Origin: Mesorhizobium escarrei
GTDB lineage: Bacteria; Pseudomonadota; Alphaproteobacteria; Rhizobiales; Rhizobiaceae
Length of the DNA: 64,000 nt
Assembly (NCBI RefSeq): GCF_935825525.1
Contig: NZ_CAKXZT010000152.1
Location: forward strand, 157,843 to 221,842
Reading direction: 5' to 3'
The notes under the pieces are model-generated. The model ran no database searches. It saw only the letters and a program-made list of their open reading frames with translations, and was not told the origin of the DNA. Each line of letters begins with the position of its first letter. Position 1 is the first letter of the stretch. Below are positions 36,146 to 45,537 of this stretch, piece by piece. The position numbers were made by a program, and so were the translations under genes.

Positions 36146-37141
36146 ATGGACATGATCGATCCTTTTGGTCGCACGATCAGTTATCTGCGCGTGTCGGTCA
36201 CCGACCGCTGCGACTTCCGCTGCACCTATTGCATGGCCGAAGACATGGCGTTCCTTCCCAAGAAGGATTTGCTGTCGCTGGAAGAGCTCGACCGGCTATG
36301 CACGGTTTTCATCGAAAAGGGCGTCAGGAAACTGCGTCTTACCGGCGGCGAGCCGCTGGTGCGCAAGAACATCATGCATCTGGTGCGCCAGATTTCGCGT
36401 CATCTCGAAAGCGGCGCTCTGGAAGAACTGACACTGACCACCAACGGCTCGCAGCTTTCGCGCTTTGCCGCTGAACTCGCCGATTGCGGGGTCAAGCGCA
36501 TCAACGTCTCGCTGGACACGCTGGATCCGGAAAGATTCCGCCAGATTACCCGCTGGGGCAATCTCGACAAGGTCATGGATGGCATCGACGCCGCGCAGGC
36601 AGCGGGGCTGAAGGTAAAGCTCAATGCGGTGGCGCTGAAGGATTTCAACGACGCCGAGCTGCCCGAGATGCTGCGCTGGGCGCACGGCGGTGGCATGGAG
36701 TTGACGGTCATCGAAACCATGCCGATGGGCGAGATCGACGCCGACCGCACCGACCAGTATCTGCCGCTGTCGCTGCTGCGCGCAGCACTTGAGCGGCAGT
36801 TCACGCTGACCGACATCCCCTACAAGACCGGTGGTCCGGCCCGCTACGTCCACGTCGCCGAGACCGGTGGCAGGCTCGGCTTCATCACGCCGATGACGCA
36901 TAATTTCTGCGAAAGCTGCAACCGCGTCCGGCTGACCTGCACCGGCACGCTCTATATGTGCCTCGGCCAGGAAGATGCCGCCGACCTGCGCGCACCGTTG
37001 CGTGCATCCGAAGGCAACGAACTGGTCGCTGACGCCATCGACGAAGCCATTGGCCGCAAGCCCAAGGGCCATGATTTCATCATCGACCGCCGCACCAACC
37101 GTCCATCGGTATCGCGGCACATGAGCGTCACCGGCGGCTGA
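36146..37141 (+). CDS. moaA: GTP 3',8-cyclase (molybdenum cofactor biosynthesis)
   Basis: A 331-residue radical SAM enzyme catalysing the first step of molybdopterin synthesis, GTP to 3',8-cH2GTP. The N-terminal 4Fe-4S cluster motif is CDFRCTYCMAE (CxxxCxxC). The C-terminal cluster motif FCESCNRVRLTCTG is near residue 255-268. The protein ends with the C-terminal GG tail characteristic of MoaA. Length is normal. mobB lies in the same direction about 1.2 kb downstream, separated by an EamA transporter gene. Confidence 0.96.
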   Translation: MDMIDPFGRTISYLRVSVTDRCDFRCTYCMAEDMAFLPKKDLLSLEELDRLCTVFIEKGVRKLRLTGGEPLVRKNIMHLVRQISRHLESGALEELTLTTNGSQLSRFAAELADCGVKRINVSLDTLDPERFRQITRWGNLDKVMDGIDAAQAAGLKVKLNAVALKDFNDAELPEMLRWAHGGGMELTVIETMPMGEIDADRTDQYLPLSLLRAALERQFTLTDIPYKTGGPARYVHVAETGGRLGFITPMTHNFCESCNRVRLTCTGTLYMCLGQEDAADLRAPLRASEGNELVADAIDEAIGRKPKGHDFIIDRRTNRPSVSRHMSVTGG

Positions 37142-37278
37142 TCTTCCTGGTCGCCGCCGCCGAAGTAAATCCTGCCGCCCTTTCGAGGAGGTTGTAAACG
37201 AGCCGCCGAAGGCCGTGGACCAGCCCTTTGACGTTGCTGTCTTGCCGCCGGCTGGTAGAGGCTTGATGCAGAACCACA

Positions 37279-38211
37279 GTGGTAACGCCCTTGCTTCTTT
37301 CCCCAAATCTTCGCGGCGCGCTGTTCATGGTGGTGGCCATGAGTGGTTTCACCCTCAACGACGCGATCACCAAAGTCGCGTCGGAATCCATGAACATGGC
37401 GCAGGTCATGCTGATCCGCGGCGCCTTCGCTTCGCTTTTCGTCGGCCTGCTTGCCTGGCAACGCGGTGCGCTTGCCCTGCCCGGCTCGATGCTGCAGCCG
37501 ATGGTGGCGATACGCGTGATCGGCGAAGCCGGCGCTACCGCGTCGTTTCTCATCGCCCTTGCCCATCTGCCGATTGCCAATGTCTCGGCCGTGCTGCAGG
37601 CGCTGCCGCTGGCGGTGACGATGGGCGCAGCACTTGTGTTCAACGAAGGCGTCGGCTGGCGGCGCTGGCTGGCCATCGCCATCGGCTTTGCCGGCGTGTT
37701 GATCATCGTGCGGCCCGGCTTCGAGGGGTTCAGCATCTATTCGTTGCTGGCGCTGGCCTGTGTCGCCTGTTGTGCCGTGCGTGACCTCGCCACCAAGCGG
37801 ATACCGCAAGCCATTCCGACATTGCTGGTGTCGACCACCACGGCACTCGCCATGACCATGCTCGGCGCGGCGCTGCTTTTGCCGATGGGCGGGTGGACAC
37901 CGATGACGGGTGAAAGCACGGCGTTCCTGGCATTGGCGGCAGTGCTCGTGGTCATCGGTTACCAGTTCATCATCATGGCGATGCGGGTGGGCGACATCTC
38001 GTTCATCGCGCCGTACCGCTACACGGCCCTGCTCTGGTCGATCCTGCTTGGCCTGTTCATCTTCGGCGACGTTCCCGACCTGCCGATGATCCTCGGCGCC
38101 AGCGTCATCGTCGGCTCCGGCCTCTACGCACTGTACCGCGAACGGATCGTCGGCCGGCGAAAGACAGCCGCCGAAAGCGCTGGACCTGATATGGCGCCGG
38201 ACGGCATATAG
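37279..38211 (+). CDS. EamA/DMT-family transporter
   Basis: A 310-residue protein with ten membrane segments and two EamA repeats (about residues 12-140 and 160-285). It is likely a metabolite exporter in the inner membrane. The annotated GTG at 37279 gives MVTPLLLSPNLRG. An alternative ATG at MVVAMSGFTLND is downstream. It lies between moaA and mobB and could be cotranscribed, but nothing in the protein suggests a molybdenum function. Confidence 0.88.
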   Translation: MVTPLLLSPNLRGALFMVVAMSGFTLNDAITKVASESMNMAQVMLIRGAFASLFVGLLAWQRGALALPGSMLQPMVAIRVIGEAGATASFLIALAHLPIANVSAVLQALPLAVTMGAALVFNEGVGWRRWLAIAIGFAGVLIIVRPGFEGFSIYSLLALACVACCAVRDLATKRIPQAIPTLLVSTTTALAMTMLGAALLLPMGGWTPMTGESTAFLALAAVLVVIGYQFIIMAMRVGDISFIAPYRYTALLWSILLGLFIFGDVPDLPMILGASVIVGSGLYALYRERIVGRRKTAAESAGPDMAPDGI

Positions 38212-38315
38212 GCCTGCCGTTCGCGACGAGTGACAGCATGGACGATAGACGATGACTAAAGAGATTGCCGGCACGACCTTGCCCGGGCCGAGGGTCTGTT
38301 GCAGAGCATGAAGCC

Positions 38316-38825
38316 ATGATGAGACGCGTCTTCGGTATCACCGGCTGGAAGAATTCCGGCAAGACGACACTGACCGAAAAGCTGGTCGCCGAGCTCGTCC
38401 GGCGTGGCTGGAAAGTCTCGACGGTAAAACACGCCCATCATGACTTCGACATCGACAAACCGGGGGCGGACAGTTTTCGCCATAGGCAGGCCGGGGCGAC
38501 TGAAGTCGCCATCGTGTCGGACAGGCGCTGGGCGCTGATGCACGAATTGCGCGGCGAGGACGAACCGACGCTGAATGCGATCCTGTCGCGGCTCGGCACC
38601 TCCGACGTCGTGCTGGTCGAAGGCTACAAGCGCGAGGCGCACAGCAAGATCGAGACGCGGCGGCTGGAAGCTAAGGACCGGGCACCGCTTTCGGCAAATG
38701 ATCCGCATATCGTTGCCATCGCCGCCGACTTCGCCATAGCCGACAAAAACCTGCCTGTCTTCGATCTCGACGACACCAAATCGATAGCCGACTTCATCGA
38801 GCGCGCGACAGGTTTGACGCGCTGA
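38316..38825 (+). CDS. mobB: Molybdopterin-guanine dinucleotide biosynthesis protein B
   Basis: A 169-residue P-loop GTPase with Walker A GWKNSGKTTLTEKL, then STVKHAHHDFDID and VEGYKREAHSKIE as in the MobB family. It assists MobA in attaching GMP to molybdopterin. mobA is not in this window. The frame extends 51 bp upstream, but the ATG at 38316 gives the family N-terminus. A second ATG follows at once. Confidence 0.9.
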   Translation: MMRRVFGITGWKNSGKTTLTEKLVAELVRRGWKVSTVKHAHHDFDIDKPGADSFRHRQAGATEVAIVSDRRWALMHELRGEDEPTLNAILSRLGTSDVVLVEGYKREAHSKIETRRLEAKDRAPLSANDPHIVAIAADFAIADKNLPVFDLDDTKSIADFIERATGLTR

Positions 38826-39038
38826 GGGTACTGCCGAAGGAGCATCGGCCGCCCCCTATTTCCCCGTTGGTATGCCTGCCGCAACGTCAGCATTGTCCGG
38901 GAATGCGAAACCCGCAAGCAACGGTTTTACAGTTGCTTTTTCTTGGGAAAGAATGGGAGTATCGCGCCAGCGGCGGTCAACAGAACCGCCCATAGAGCCG
39001 TTTGGAACGACGGCCGGGAACATACAGAGAGGACTATC

Positions 39039-39821
39039 ATGCGTACTGCACTGCGTATGGCGCTCGCCGCATCGGCCGCGCTGCTGACATTGGGCGTTGC
39101 CCAGGCTCAGGAGAAAACCTTGAGGATCGGCACGGAGGGAGCCTATCCGCCGTTCAACAACCTGACCGCTGATGGCCAGCTCGTGGGCTTCGACATCGAT
39201 ATCGCCAAGGCGCTTTGCGACGAGATGAAGGTGAAGTGCACTTTCGTCGCGCAGGATTGGGACGGCATCATCCCGGCGCTTCAGGCCGGCAAGTTCGACG
39301 CCATCGTCGCCTCGATGTCGATCACCCCGGAGCGTGCCGAGAAGGTCGACTTCACCAACAAATACTACAACACGCCGCCGGCCATCGCCGCGCCCAAGGA
39401 CAGCGATATCAAAGGCGTGACCCAGGAGGACCTGGCCGGCAAGACGATCGGCGTGCAGGCGTCCACCACCCACTTCAATTATTCAACCAAGGCTTATACC
39501 GACAGTACGATCAAGCCGTACCCGACCGCGCAGGAATACCAGCTCGATCTCGCCAATGGACGCGTTGATGCGGTCAACGACGACATCACCGTTCTCGAAG
39601 GCTGGCTTGCCACGCCGGACGGCGCCTGCTGCAAGCTGATCGGTGCGATCACGCCCGACATCGAGATCCATGGTCCGGGCGCCGGCATCGCGGTACGCAA
39701 GGGCGATACCGAGTTGGTCAATCAGTTCAACAAGGCGATCGACGCCATCCGTGCCAACGGAAAGTACAAGGAAATCAACGACAAATACTTCAAGTACGAC
39801 GTCTACGGCGGCGAGTCCTGA
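39039..39821 (+). CDS. Polar amino-acid ABC transporter substrate-binding protein
   Basis: A 260-residue family 3 binding protein with a signal peptide ending at AQAQE. Mature motifs are IGTEGAYPPFNN, the GFDIDIAKALCDEMKVKC ligand-fold stretch, and ASMSITPERAEKVDFTNKYY. It fits His/Arg/Lys/Orn-type binding. GAGAGGA precedes the ATG. It starts a cluster with two permease genes, but no ATPase gene is present in this cluster. Confidence 0.92.
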   Translation: MRTALRMALAASAALLTLGVAQAQEKTLRIGTEGAYPPFNNLTADGQLVGFDIDIAKALCDEMKVKCTFVAQDWDGIIPALQAGKFDAIVASMSITPERAEKVDFTNKYYNTPPAIAAPKDSDIKGVTQEDLAGKTIGVQASTTHFNYSTKAYTDSTIKPYPTAQEYQLDLANGRVDAVNDDITVLEGWLATPDGACCKLIGAITPDIEIHGPGAGIAVRKGDTELVNQFNKAIDAIRANGKYKEINDKYFKYDVYGGES

Positions 39822-39934
39822 TCCTTCCGGGTTGACAGCGAACGGCGGGACATCCCCGCCGTTTGCGCAAGGAGCGGCGCGAGAGCTGACGCCGCGCTCT
39901 CAAAAAAATGCCATAGAGGAGAACAGGCAGGCGG

Positions 39935-40648
39935 ATGCAAAGCGTTTGGACGCTGCTCAGTTGGGGACCCGAAGGCTGGCTCGACGACATCGCCTATGGT
40001 GTTTTCATCACCGTTTCGCTTGCAGCCGCGACCCTGCCTCTCGGTCTGGTGATCGGCTTTCTGGTTGCGCTGGCCAAGCAATCCAACGAGCCGTCGCTGC
40101 GGCTGGCCGGCAATATCTACACCACGATCTTTCGTGGGCTGCCTGAGCTGCTGACCCTGTTCATGATCTTTTACGGCGCGCAAATCGGCATCCAGCAACT
40201 GATGCGCCTGTATGACCCGACCGCCGCGGTCGAAGTGAATGCTTTTGTTTCCGGCATGATCGCGCTCGGCGTCGTCTTCTCGTCCTACGCCAGCGAGGTC
40301 TTCCTCTCGGCATTCCGCGCCATCCCGAAGGGACAGTATGAGGGTGGCTATTCGGTCGGCCTGTCTGGCTGGCAGACGATGCGCCTTGTGGTGCTGCCGC
40401 AGCTTGTCCGTATCGCGCTGCCGGGTCTTGCCAATCTGTGGCTCATCCTGCTCAAGGATACCGCCCTGGTTTCCGCTATCGGTCTTACCGACATATTGCG
40501 GCAAGCGGGCGTCGCCGCCCGCGTCACCAAGCACGCCTTCCTGTTTTTCGGTGTTGCCGCCCTTATCTATCTGCTCCTCGCCATCATATCGTCCTTCGGC
40601 ATCAATGCGATCGAACGTGCGGTCGGCCGCCAGCAGGTGCAACGATGA
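39935..40648 (+). CDS. Amino-acid ABC transporter permease (HisQ type)
   Basis: A 237-residue HEAT-type amino-acid permease with the EAA loop QYEGGYSVGLSGWQTMRLV near residue 133 and about five membrane segments. Its stop codon overlaps the ATG of the partner permease (ATGA). It forms a heterodimeric channel with that protein. The binding protein gene is 113 bp upstream. Confidence 0.92.
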   Translation: MQSVWTLLSWGPEGWLDDIAYGVFITVSLAAATLPLGLVIGFLVALAKQSNEPSLRLAGNIYTTIFRGLPELLTLFMIFYGAQIGIQQLMRLYDPTAAVEVNAFVSGMIALGVVFSSYASEVFLSAFRAIPKGQYEGGYSVGLSGWQTMRLVVLPQLVRIALPGLANLWLILLKDTALVSAIGLTDILRQAGVAARVTKHAFLFFGVAALIYLLLAIISSFGINAIERAVGRQQVQR

Positions 40649-41478
40649 GTGCGGCAGCAGCCGACGTGGCGACGAAGGTCGAAAAACCGCCAGCAATCCC
40701 GCACGGCTGGCCGCGCCAACGTATTCTCGGCTACGCTCTGGTCTGTGTGTGGATAGCTTTTCTCGCCGGGATTGCTGCGTACCTCGTTGTCGCCTGGAAC
40801 GGCGAGCTTTTCGCGAAATATGCGCCGTCCTATGTGACAGGCCTGGGTGTGACGCTTTTGCTGGTCGCCATCTCGATCGTGCTTGGCGCGATCCTTTCGG
40901 TGCCGATCGCCTATGCCCGCATGTCAAGGAACCGGTTTCTTTCGGGTCTTGCCTATGCCTATGTCTATTTCTTCCGCGGCACGCCGCTGCTGGCCCAGAC
41001 CTTCCTTGTTTATTACGGGGTAGGCTCCTTCCGGCCGCAGCTCGATATGATTGGCCTCTGGGGCTTTTTCCGCGAGGCATTCAACTGCGCAATCTTCGCC
41101 TTCTCGCTCAATACTGCCGCTTATCAGGCTGAAATCCTGCGCGGCGCGATCGAGAGCGTGCCCAGGGGCCAGTGGGAGGGCGCCGCCTCGCTCGGCCTGC
41201 ACAAATTGCAGACGATGTGGAAGATCATCCTGCCGCAGGCACTGATTGTGGCACTGCGTCCCTACGGCAACGAGATCATCCTGATGATCAAGGGCTCGGC
41301 GATCGTAGCCATCATTACTGTCTATGATCTGATGGGCATCACGAAGCTCACCTATTCGCGGACGTTCGACTTCCAGTCTTATGTCTGGGCGGCGATCATC
41401 TATCTGATCATTGTCGAAACGCTGCGCCACGCAGTCGAATGGATCGAACGGCGCATTACCATCCATCTGCAACGCTGA
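40645..41478 (+). CDS. Amino-acid ABC transporter permease (HisM type)
   Basis: A 277-residue permease with a cytoplasmic N-terminal extension of about 30 residues, then five or six membrane segments. The EAA loop GQWEGAASLGLHKLQTMWKI is near residue 170. The start is the ATGA overlap with the previous gene at 40645. No ATPase gene follows: 64 bp downstream is a dehydrogenase gene. Confidence 0.92.
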   Translation: MSAAAADVATKVEKPPAIPHGWPRQRILGYALVCVWIAFLAGIAAYLVVAWNGELFAKYAPSYVTGLGVTLLLVAISIVLGAILSVPIAYARMSRNRFLSGLAYAYVYFFRGTPLLAQTFLVYYGVGSFRPQLDMIGLWGFFREAFNCAIFAFSLNTAAYQAEILRGAIESVPRGQWEGAASLGLHKLQTMWKIILPQALIVALRPYGNEIILMIKGSAIVAIITVYDLMGITKLTYSRTFDFQSYVWAAIIYLIIVETLRHAVEWIERRITIHLQR

Positions 41479-41542
41479 CTCCCATCGCTTTGCCTGATCC
41501 GCTAAGAAGGCCGGAAAACAGGCTTCTAAGGGATTCGAAAAC

Positions 41543-42412
41543 ATGGCATCGGTGGCATTTCTCGGTCTTGGCGTCATGGGCTATCCAATGGCCGGACATC
41601 TCAGGAACAAGGGCGGACACGACGTTACCGTCTACAACCGCACCAGGGCAAAGGCCGAGCAATGGGTTGCCCAGCATGGCGGCAGTGTTGCCAACACGCC
41701 GACTGAGGCGGCCGACGGCAAGGACTTTGTCTTTTCCTGCGTTGGCAATGACGACGATTTGCGCGCGGTGACGATTGGAGCCGAGGGTGCATTCCAGTCG
41801 ATGAAAACGGGTGCCATCTTCATCGACAACACTACAGCCTCGGCTGAAGTCGCGCGCGAACTGGCTGACAAGGCGCAATCGGGCGGTTTTTCGTTCCTCG
41901 ACGCACCGGTCTCCGGCGGTCAGGCCGGCGCCGAAAACGGCGTCCTGACTGTCATGGTCGGCGGCGAACAGAAAGCCTTCGAACAGGCGAGGCCTGTCAT
42001 CGACGCCTTTGCCCGCATGGTCGGGCTGATGGGCCCGGCCGGCTCGGGCCAACTCACCAAGATGATCAACCAGATCTGCATCGCCGGTCTTGTCCAAGGG
42101 CTGGCCGAAGGCATCCATTTCGGCAAGAAGGCCGGGCTCGACATCGAAAAAGTCATCGAGGTCATCTCCAAGGGCGCGGCCGGCTCGTGGCAGATGGAGA
42201 ACCGCCACAAGACGATGAATGCCGGCAAATATGATTTCGGCTTCGCTGTCGACTGGATGCGCAAGGATCTCGGCATCTGCCTGGCGGAGGCCGACCGCAA
42301 CGGCGCCAAGCTGCCGGTGACGGCACTTGTCGACCAATTCTACAAAGATGTGCAGGGGATGGGCGGCAAACGCTGGGACACGTCTTCGCTGCTGGCGCGA
42401 TTGGAAAAGTAG
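41543..42412 (+). CDS. NAD(P)-dependent beta-hydroxyacid dehydrogenase
   Basis: A 289-residue enzyme of the 3-hydroxyisobutyrate / 2-hydroxy-3-oxopropionate reductase family. The Rossmann motif VAFLGLGVMGYPMAGHL is at the N-terminus. The catalytic-region motif DAPVSGGQAGAENG is at about 115, and the Lys-containing GSGQLTKMINQ at about 170. The cluster with the amino-acid importer hints at degradation of the imported substrate, but the substrate is not fixed by sequence. Confidence 0.9.
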   Translation: MASVAFLGLGVMGYPMAGHLRNKGGHDVTVYNRTRAKAEQWVAQHGGSVANTPTEAADGKDFVFSCVGNDDDLRAVTIGAEGAFQSMKTGAIFIDNTTASAEVARELADKAQSGGFSFLDAPVSGGQAGAENGVLTVMVGGEQKAFEQARPVIDAFARMVGLMGPAGSGQLTKMINQICIAGLVQGLAEGIHFGKKAGLDIEKVIEVISKGAAGSWQMENRHKTMNAGKYDFGFAVDWMRKDLGICLAEADRNGAKLPVTALVDQFYKDVQGMGGKRWDTSSLLARLEK

Positions 42413-42420
42413 GTTTTGTC

Positions 42421-43122
42421 GTGGCCGAGCTTTCGCCTCAATCCAGCGCCGAGGAGATTGTCGCCCATCTGCGCTTGATCGGCTCGCAGGAGAACCGCCT
42501 TGGCATGCTGCGTTACGGCATCAAGATCGAACGTGCGCTCGGTATCTCGCATGGCGTGCAGCGGCAGATTGCCAGGCAAACAAAACGCAACCATGAGCGT
42601 GCCTTCGAGCTGTGGGAGTCCGGCATCATGGAAGCGCAGTTCATCGCTTCCGTCACAGCCGATCCGAAGCGGTTTTCTGCTGCGGATGCAAGACGATGGG
42701 CGGCGACTTTCGACTCGTGGGATATCGTCGACGGCGTCTCCGATCTCTTTGTCGATACGGATTGCTGGAAGGAACTGATAGAAGAGTTCGCGGCCGACGA
42801 ACGGGAGTTCGTTCGACGCACGGCTTTTGCCATGATGGCCTGGTCGGTCGTCCACCGGAAGAAGGAGCCAGAGGCGACCTTCCTCGACTTCCTGTCGATT
42901 ATCGAAGCGCACGCCACCGACGGCCGTAATTTTGTGAAGAAGGCGGTGAACTGGGCGCTTCGCTCTATCGGCAAGCGATCGATGTATTTGCACGGCGCTG
43001 CCCTTGCCCTGGCACAGAAGTTGGCCGGTTCGACGGACAAGACGGCGCGCTGGATCGGCAAGGACGCTGCAAGGGAGCTTTCCGATGCCAAAACGCTCGA
43101 GCGGCTCGCCAGGAAAGGCTGA
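42421..43122 (+). CDS. DNA alkylation repair protein (AlkD-like)
   Basis: A 233-residue all-helical HEAT-repeat protein of the AlkD family, which excises alkylated bases. Family patterns are FELWESGIMEAQFIAS (about 58-73), the DSWDIVDGVSDLF segment (about 98-110) and FVKKAVNWALRSIGK (about 180). The GTG at 42421 lies 8 bp after the dehydrogenase stop. Its 3' end overlaps the GNAT gene by 38 bp. Confidence 0.88.
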   Translation: MAELSPQSSAEEIVAHLRLIGSQENRLGMLRYGIKIERALGISHGVQRQIARQTKRNHERAFELWESGIMEAQFIASVTADPKRFSAADARRWAATFDSWDIVDGVSDLFVDTDCWKELIEEFAADEREFVRRTAFAMMAWSVVHRKKEPEATFLDFLSIIEAHATDGRNFVKKAVNWALRSIGKRSMYLHGAALALAQKLAGSTDKTARWIGKDAARELSDAKTLERLARKG

Positions 43123-43663
43123 CCGGAGCCAGATCCGGATTACTGAGGTGACGCGATCCACGCGCGCCGAGTTCGAGAACCTGTTCGAACAGCCTGGCGC
43201 ACCAAAATACTGCTGGTGCATGGCCTGGCGCCAGCTCGAAAACCGCGAACACGCGTCAAACGATGAGAGGAGACGGGCCATGATGGCGCTCATCGAAGCC
43301 GGCACGCCGGTCGGTATCGTCGCCCATGCCGAAGGCAAGACCGCCGGTTGGTGCTCCGTGGCGCCACGCGAGACTTATCGCAAGCTGTCGCAGGGGCAGG
43401 ACGACAGCGAGGCGGGCGTATGGTCGATCGTCTGCTTCTATGTGTCGAGGGCGTCGCGCGGCCGGGGACTGGCAAGCGCCCTGCTCGACGCGGCCATCGA
43501 TCACGCCTTCGCCAAAGGCGCCAGGACCATCGAGGCCTATCCGGTCGACCAGGCGTCGCCGAGTTACCGTTTCATGGGCTTTCGAGAGATGTTCGTGGCC
43601 CGCGGATTCCACGAGATCGGCATGGCCGGCTCGCGCCGGCATGTGATGCGTCTCGAACGTTGA
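43085..43663 (+). CDS. GNAT-family N-acetyltransferase
   Basis: A 192-residue acetyltransferase. The acetyl-CoA binding motif A appears as IVCFYVSRASRGRGLASALLDA around residues 115-136 (quoted in parts: SRASRGRGLASALLD), with R/Q-x-x-G-x-G/A arrangement. The N-terminal YCWCMAWRQLEN segment is characteristic of a rhizobial/actinobacterial subgroup. The ATG at 43085 follows AAGGGAG and overlaps the previous gene. Substrate unknown. Confidence 0.87.
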   Translation: MPKRSSGSPGKADRSQIRITEVTRSTRAEFENLFEQPGAPKYCWCMAWRQLENREHASNDERRRAMMALIEAGTPVGIVAHAEGKTAGWCSVAPRETYRKLSQGQDDSEAGVWSIVCFYVSRASRGRGLASALLDAAIDHAFAKGARTIEAYPVDQASPSYRFMGFREMFVARGFHEIGMAGSRRHVMRLER

Positions 43664-43710
43664 CGCTGTCGACGACGGCAGCTTTACTCCGGTCAAATGG
43701 AGAGCACACG

Positions 43711-44280
43711 ATGAGCAATTGTCTCAAATCGACAGCGGCGCTGGCGGCCGTGCTGATTTCCATAGTGGCGGGCACCGCTTCCGCCGAAACCGCGCGCATA
43801 TTCTGGAAGGACCTGCGCCCGGCGACCCAACCCGCTGCCGAAAGTTTCGGATTGCCGATGGTCGCGGCAAAAATGCCTGACCGTGGCGAGACGCTGTCTC
43901 TCAATTTGCGAGACAAGGCCGTCCAACTGGCGGGGTACGCGCTGCCGCTCGATCGGGACGGCGATCTCGTCTATCAGTTCCTGCTGGTGCCGTGGACAGG
44001 TGCGTGCAGCCACATGCCGACGCCGCCGCCCAATCAGATCGTCCTCGTCACGCCCGCCCGCCCCTACAGGATGTCGCAAGCCTATCAGCCGGTTTCCGTG
44101 ACCGGCGCCCTGGAGCCTGGCATGGAGAAAAGTCAGCTCTTCATCCTCGACGGTGTCAGCGTGATCCAGTCGGGTTACACCGTGCGCAAGGCGGAGGTGG
44201 CGGATGTCGATCTCGTGCCAGACACGATCACGCTACCGGCAAACTCGCCATGGACTTTCCTCAATAAAAAGAAGAACTAA
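43711..44280 (+). CDS. DUF3299 exported protein
   Basis: A 189-residue exported protein, signal peptide ending at ASAET. The hallmark of the DUF3299 family is a stretch reading YALPLDRDGDLVYQFLLVP, then GACSHMPTPPPNQIV with Cys-x-His. The function is unknown; the Cys-His and prolines suggest a metal- or haem-linked envelope role. It lies apart from the genes that usually flank such proteins. Confidence 0.85.
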   Translation: MSNCLKSTAALAAVLISIVAGTASAETARIFWKDLRPATQPAAESFGLPMVAAKMPDRGETLSLNLRDKAVQLAGYALPLDRDGDLVYQFLLVPWTGACSHMPTPPPNQIVLVTPARPYRMSQAYQPVSVTGALEPGMEKSQLFILDGVSVIQSGYTVRKAEVADVDLVPDTITLPANSPWTFLNKKKN

Positions 44281-44292
44281 GCAAAAAACTCC

Positions 44293-44784
44293 TCAGGCCG
44301 CGTTGGCGCCCGATTCCTTGTCCAGAACCATGTAGTCGAGCGGCATTTCGGTCGTGTATTTGATCTGTTCCATGGCAAACGACGACGAGACGTCGCGGAT
44401 CTCGATCTTGGCGATTAGCCGCTTGTAGAAGGCGTCGTAAGCAGCGATGTCGGGCACCACCACGCGCAAGAGATAGTCGACGTCGCCGCTCATCCGGTAG
44501 AACTCGACCACTTCCGGAAATTCCTGAATGACCTCCGAAAAGCGGCGCAGCCACTCATGGCTGTGCGAATTGGTGCGGATCGACACGAACACGGTGACGC
44601 GCACATTCACCTTTTCATGATCGAGGATGGCGACGCGCCGCTTGATGACGCCTTCCTCCTCGAGCTTCTGAATGCGCCGCCAGCAGGGCGTGGTCGACAG
44701 TCCGACTTTCTTGGCGACATCGGCGACCGCGAGCGTCGCGTCCTCCTGCAAGAGGCGGAGGATTTTTCTGTCAAGGCGGTCCAT
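44293..44784 (-). CDS. Lrp/AsnC-family transcriptional regulator
   Basis: A 163-residue regulator. HTH region LDRKILRLLQEDATLAVAD and KKVGLSTTPCWRRIQKLEEEG; the C-terminal RAM domain includes VEFYRMSGDVDYLLRVVV. The open frame begins 63 bp earlier, but the ATG at 44784 follows GGGAG with good spacing and yields the canonical MDRLDRKIL start. It usually forms octamers and responds to an amino acid. It may govern the nearby amino-acid importer, which is not shown. Confidence 0.93.
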   Translation of the reverse strand: MDRLDRKILRLLQEDATLAVADVAKKVGLSTTPCWRRIQKLEEEGVIKRRVAILDHEKVNVRVTVFVSIRTNSHSHEWLRRFSEVIQEFPEVVEFYRMSGDVDYLLRVVVPDIAAYDAFYKRLIAKIEIRDVSSSFAMEQIKYTTEMPLDYMVLDKESGANAA

Positions 44785-44904
44785 TTGGGTGCTCCCACAG
44801 GGATAGTTCAGGAATAGATTGGCTATAGTCCTTCTTATTTTGGCCATTCACAAGAAAGAAATTCTGCCAAATGGTGCAAAAGCGAGTGATTTCTTGCTTA
44901 CGCG

Positions 44905-45522
44905 TCAGCCGAGGCGATAGCGGATTTCCGATCTCAGAAACGGCAGCAAATCCATTTCAAACCACGAATTGCGTTTCAGCCAGCCGGTGTTGCGCCACGA
45001 CGGATGCGGTAGCGGCAGCACTTTCGGGTTGCTGGGCGCATCCCAGATGGTGCGCCAATCCATCACCGTCTCCGTCAGGGAGGGCCGGCGCGCGGCGCCC
45101 ATGTGCCAGGATTGCGCATAGAGGCCGATCGTCAGCACCAGGTCGATATGCGGCATCAGCGCCATCAGCGGCGCACGCCAGGCCGCTGCACATTCGCGGC
45201 GCGGCGGCAGGTCGCCGCCCTTGGCATCCTGGCCGGGAAAGCAAAAGCCCATCGGCACGATGGCGAATTTTGTCGTGTCGTAGAATTCTTCGCTGCTGAC
45301 GCCCAGCCAGTTCCGCAAACGATCGCCGGAGGCGTCGGTGAACGGCATGCCTGACATATGCACCTTGGTGCCCGGTGCCTGGCTGGCAATCAGGATACGG
45401 GCGCTCGATGACGGCCGGAGCACCGGGCGCGGCTCATGCGGCAGCGGCCGGCCGATCGGGCTTTCGACGCAGATACGGCAGGCGCGTACCCTCGCCGCGA
45501 AATTTTCCAGCTCTTCGCTCAT
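44905..45522 (-). CDS. Uracil-DNA glycosylase family protein
   Basis: A 205-residue protein. Motif A is SQAPGTKVHMSGMPFTDASG near residues 47-66 and motif B is HPSWRNTGW near residue 170, which places it among the broad UDG superfamily. The N-terminal CRICVES pair of cysteines is suggestive of a family 4/5-like cluster, but only two cysteines are visible. Substrate specificity uncertain. Confidence 0.85.
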   Translation of the reverse strand: MSEELENFAARVRACRICVESPIGRPLPHEPRPVLRPSSSARILIASQAPGTKVHMSGMPFTDASGDRLRNWLGVSSEEFYDTTKFAIVPMGFCFPGQDAKGGDLPPRRECAAAWRAPLMALMPHIDLVLTIGLYAQSWHMGAARRPSLTETVMDWRTIWDAPSNPKVLPLPHPSWRNTGWLKRNSWFEMDLLPFLRSEIRYRLG

Positions 45523-45537
45523 GCCTGGGGCTCATTC

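Noticed and set aside
38265..38315. Upstream extension of mobB
   Set aside because: The codons do not match the family, and the ATG at 38316 gives the canonical MobB start.
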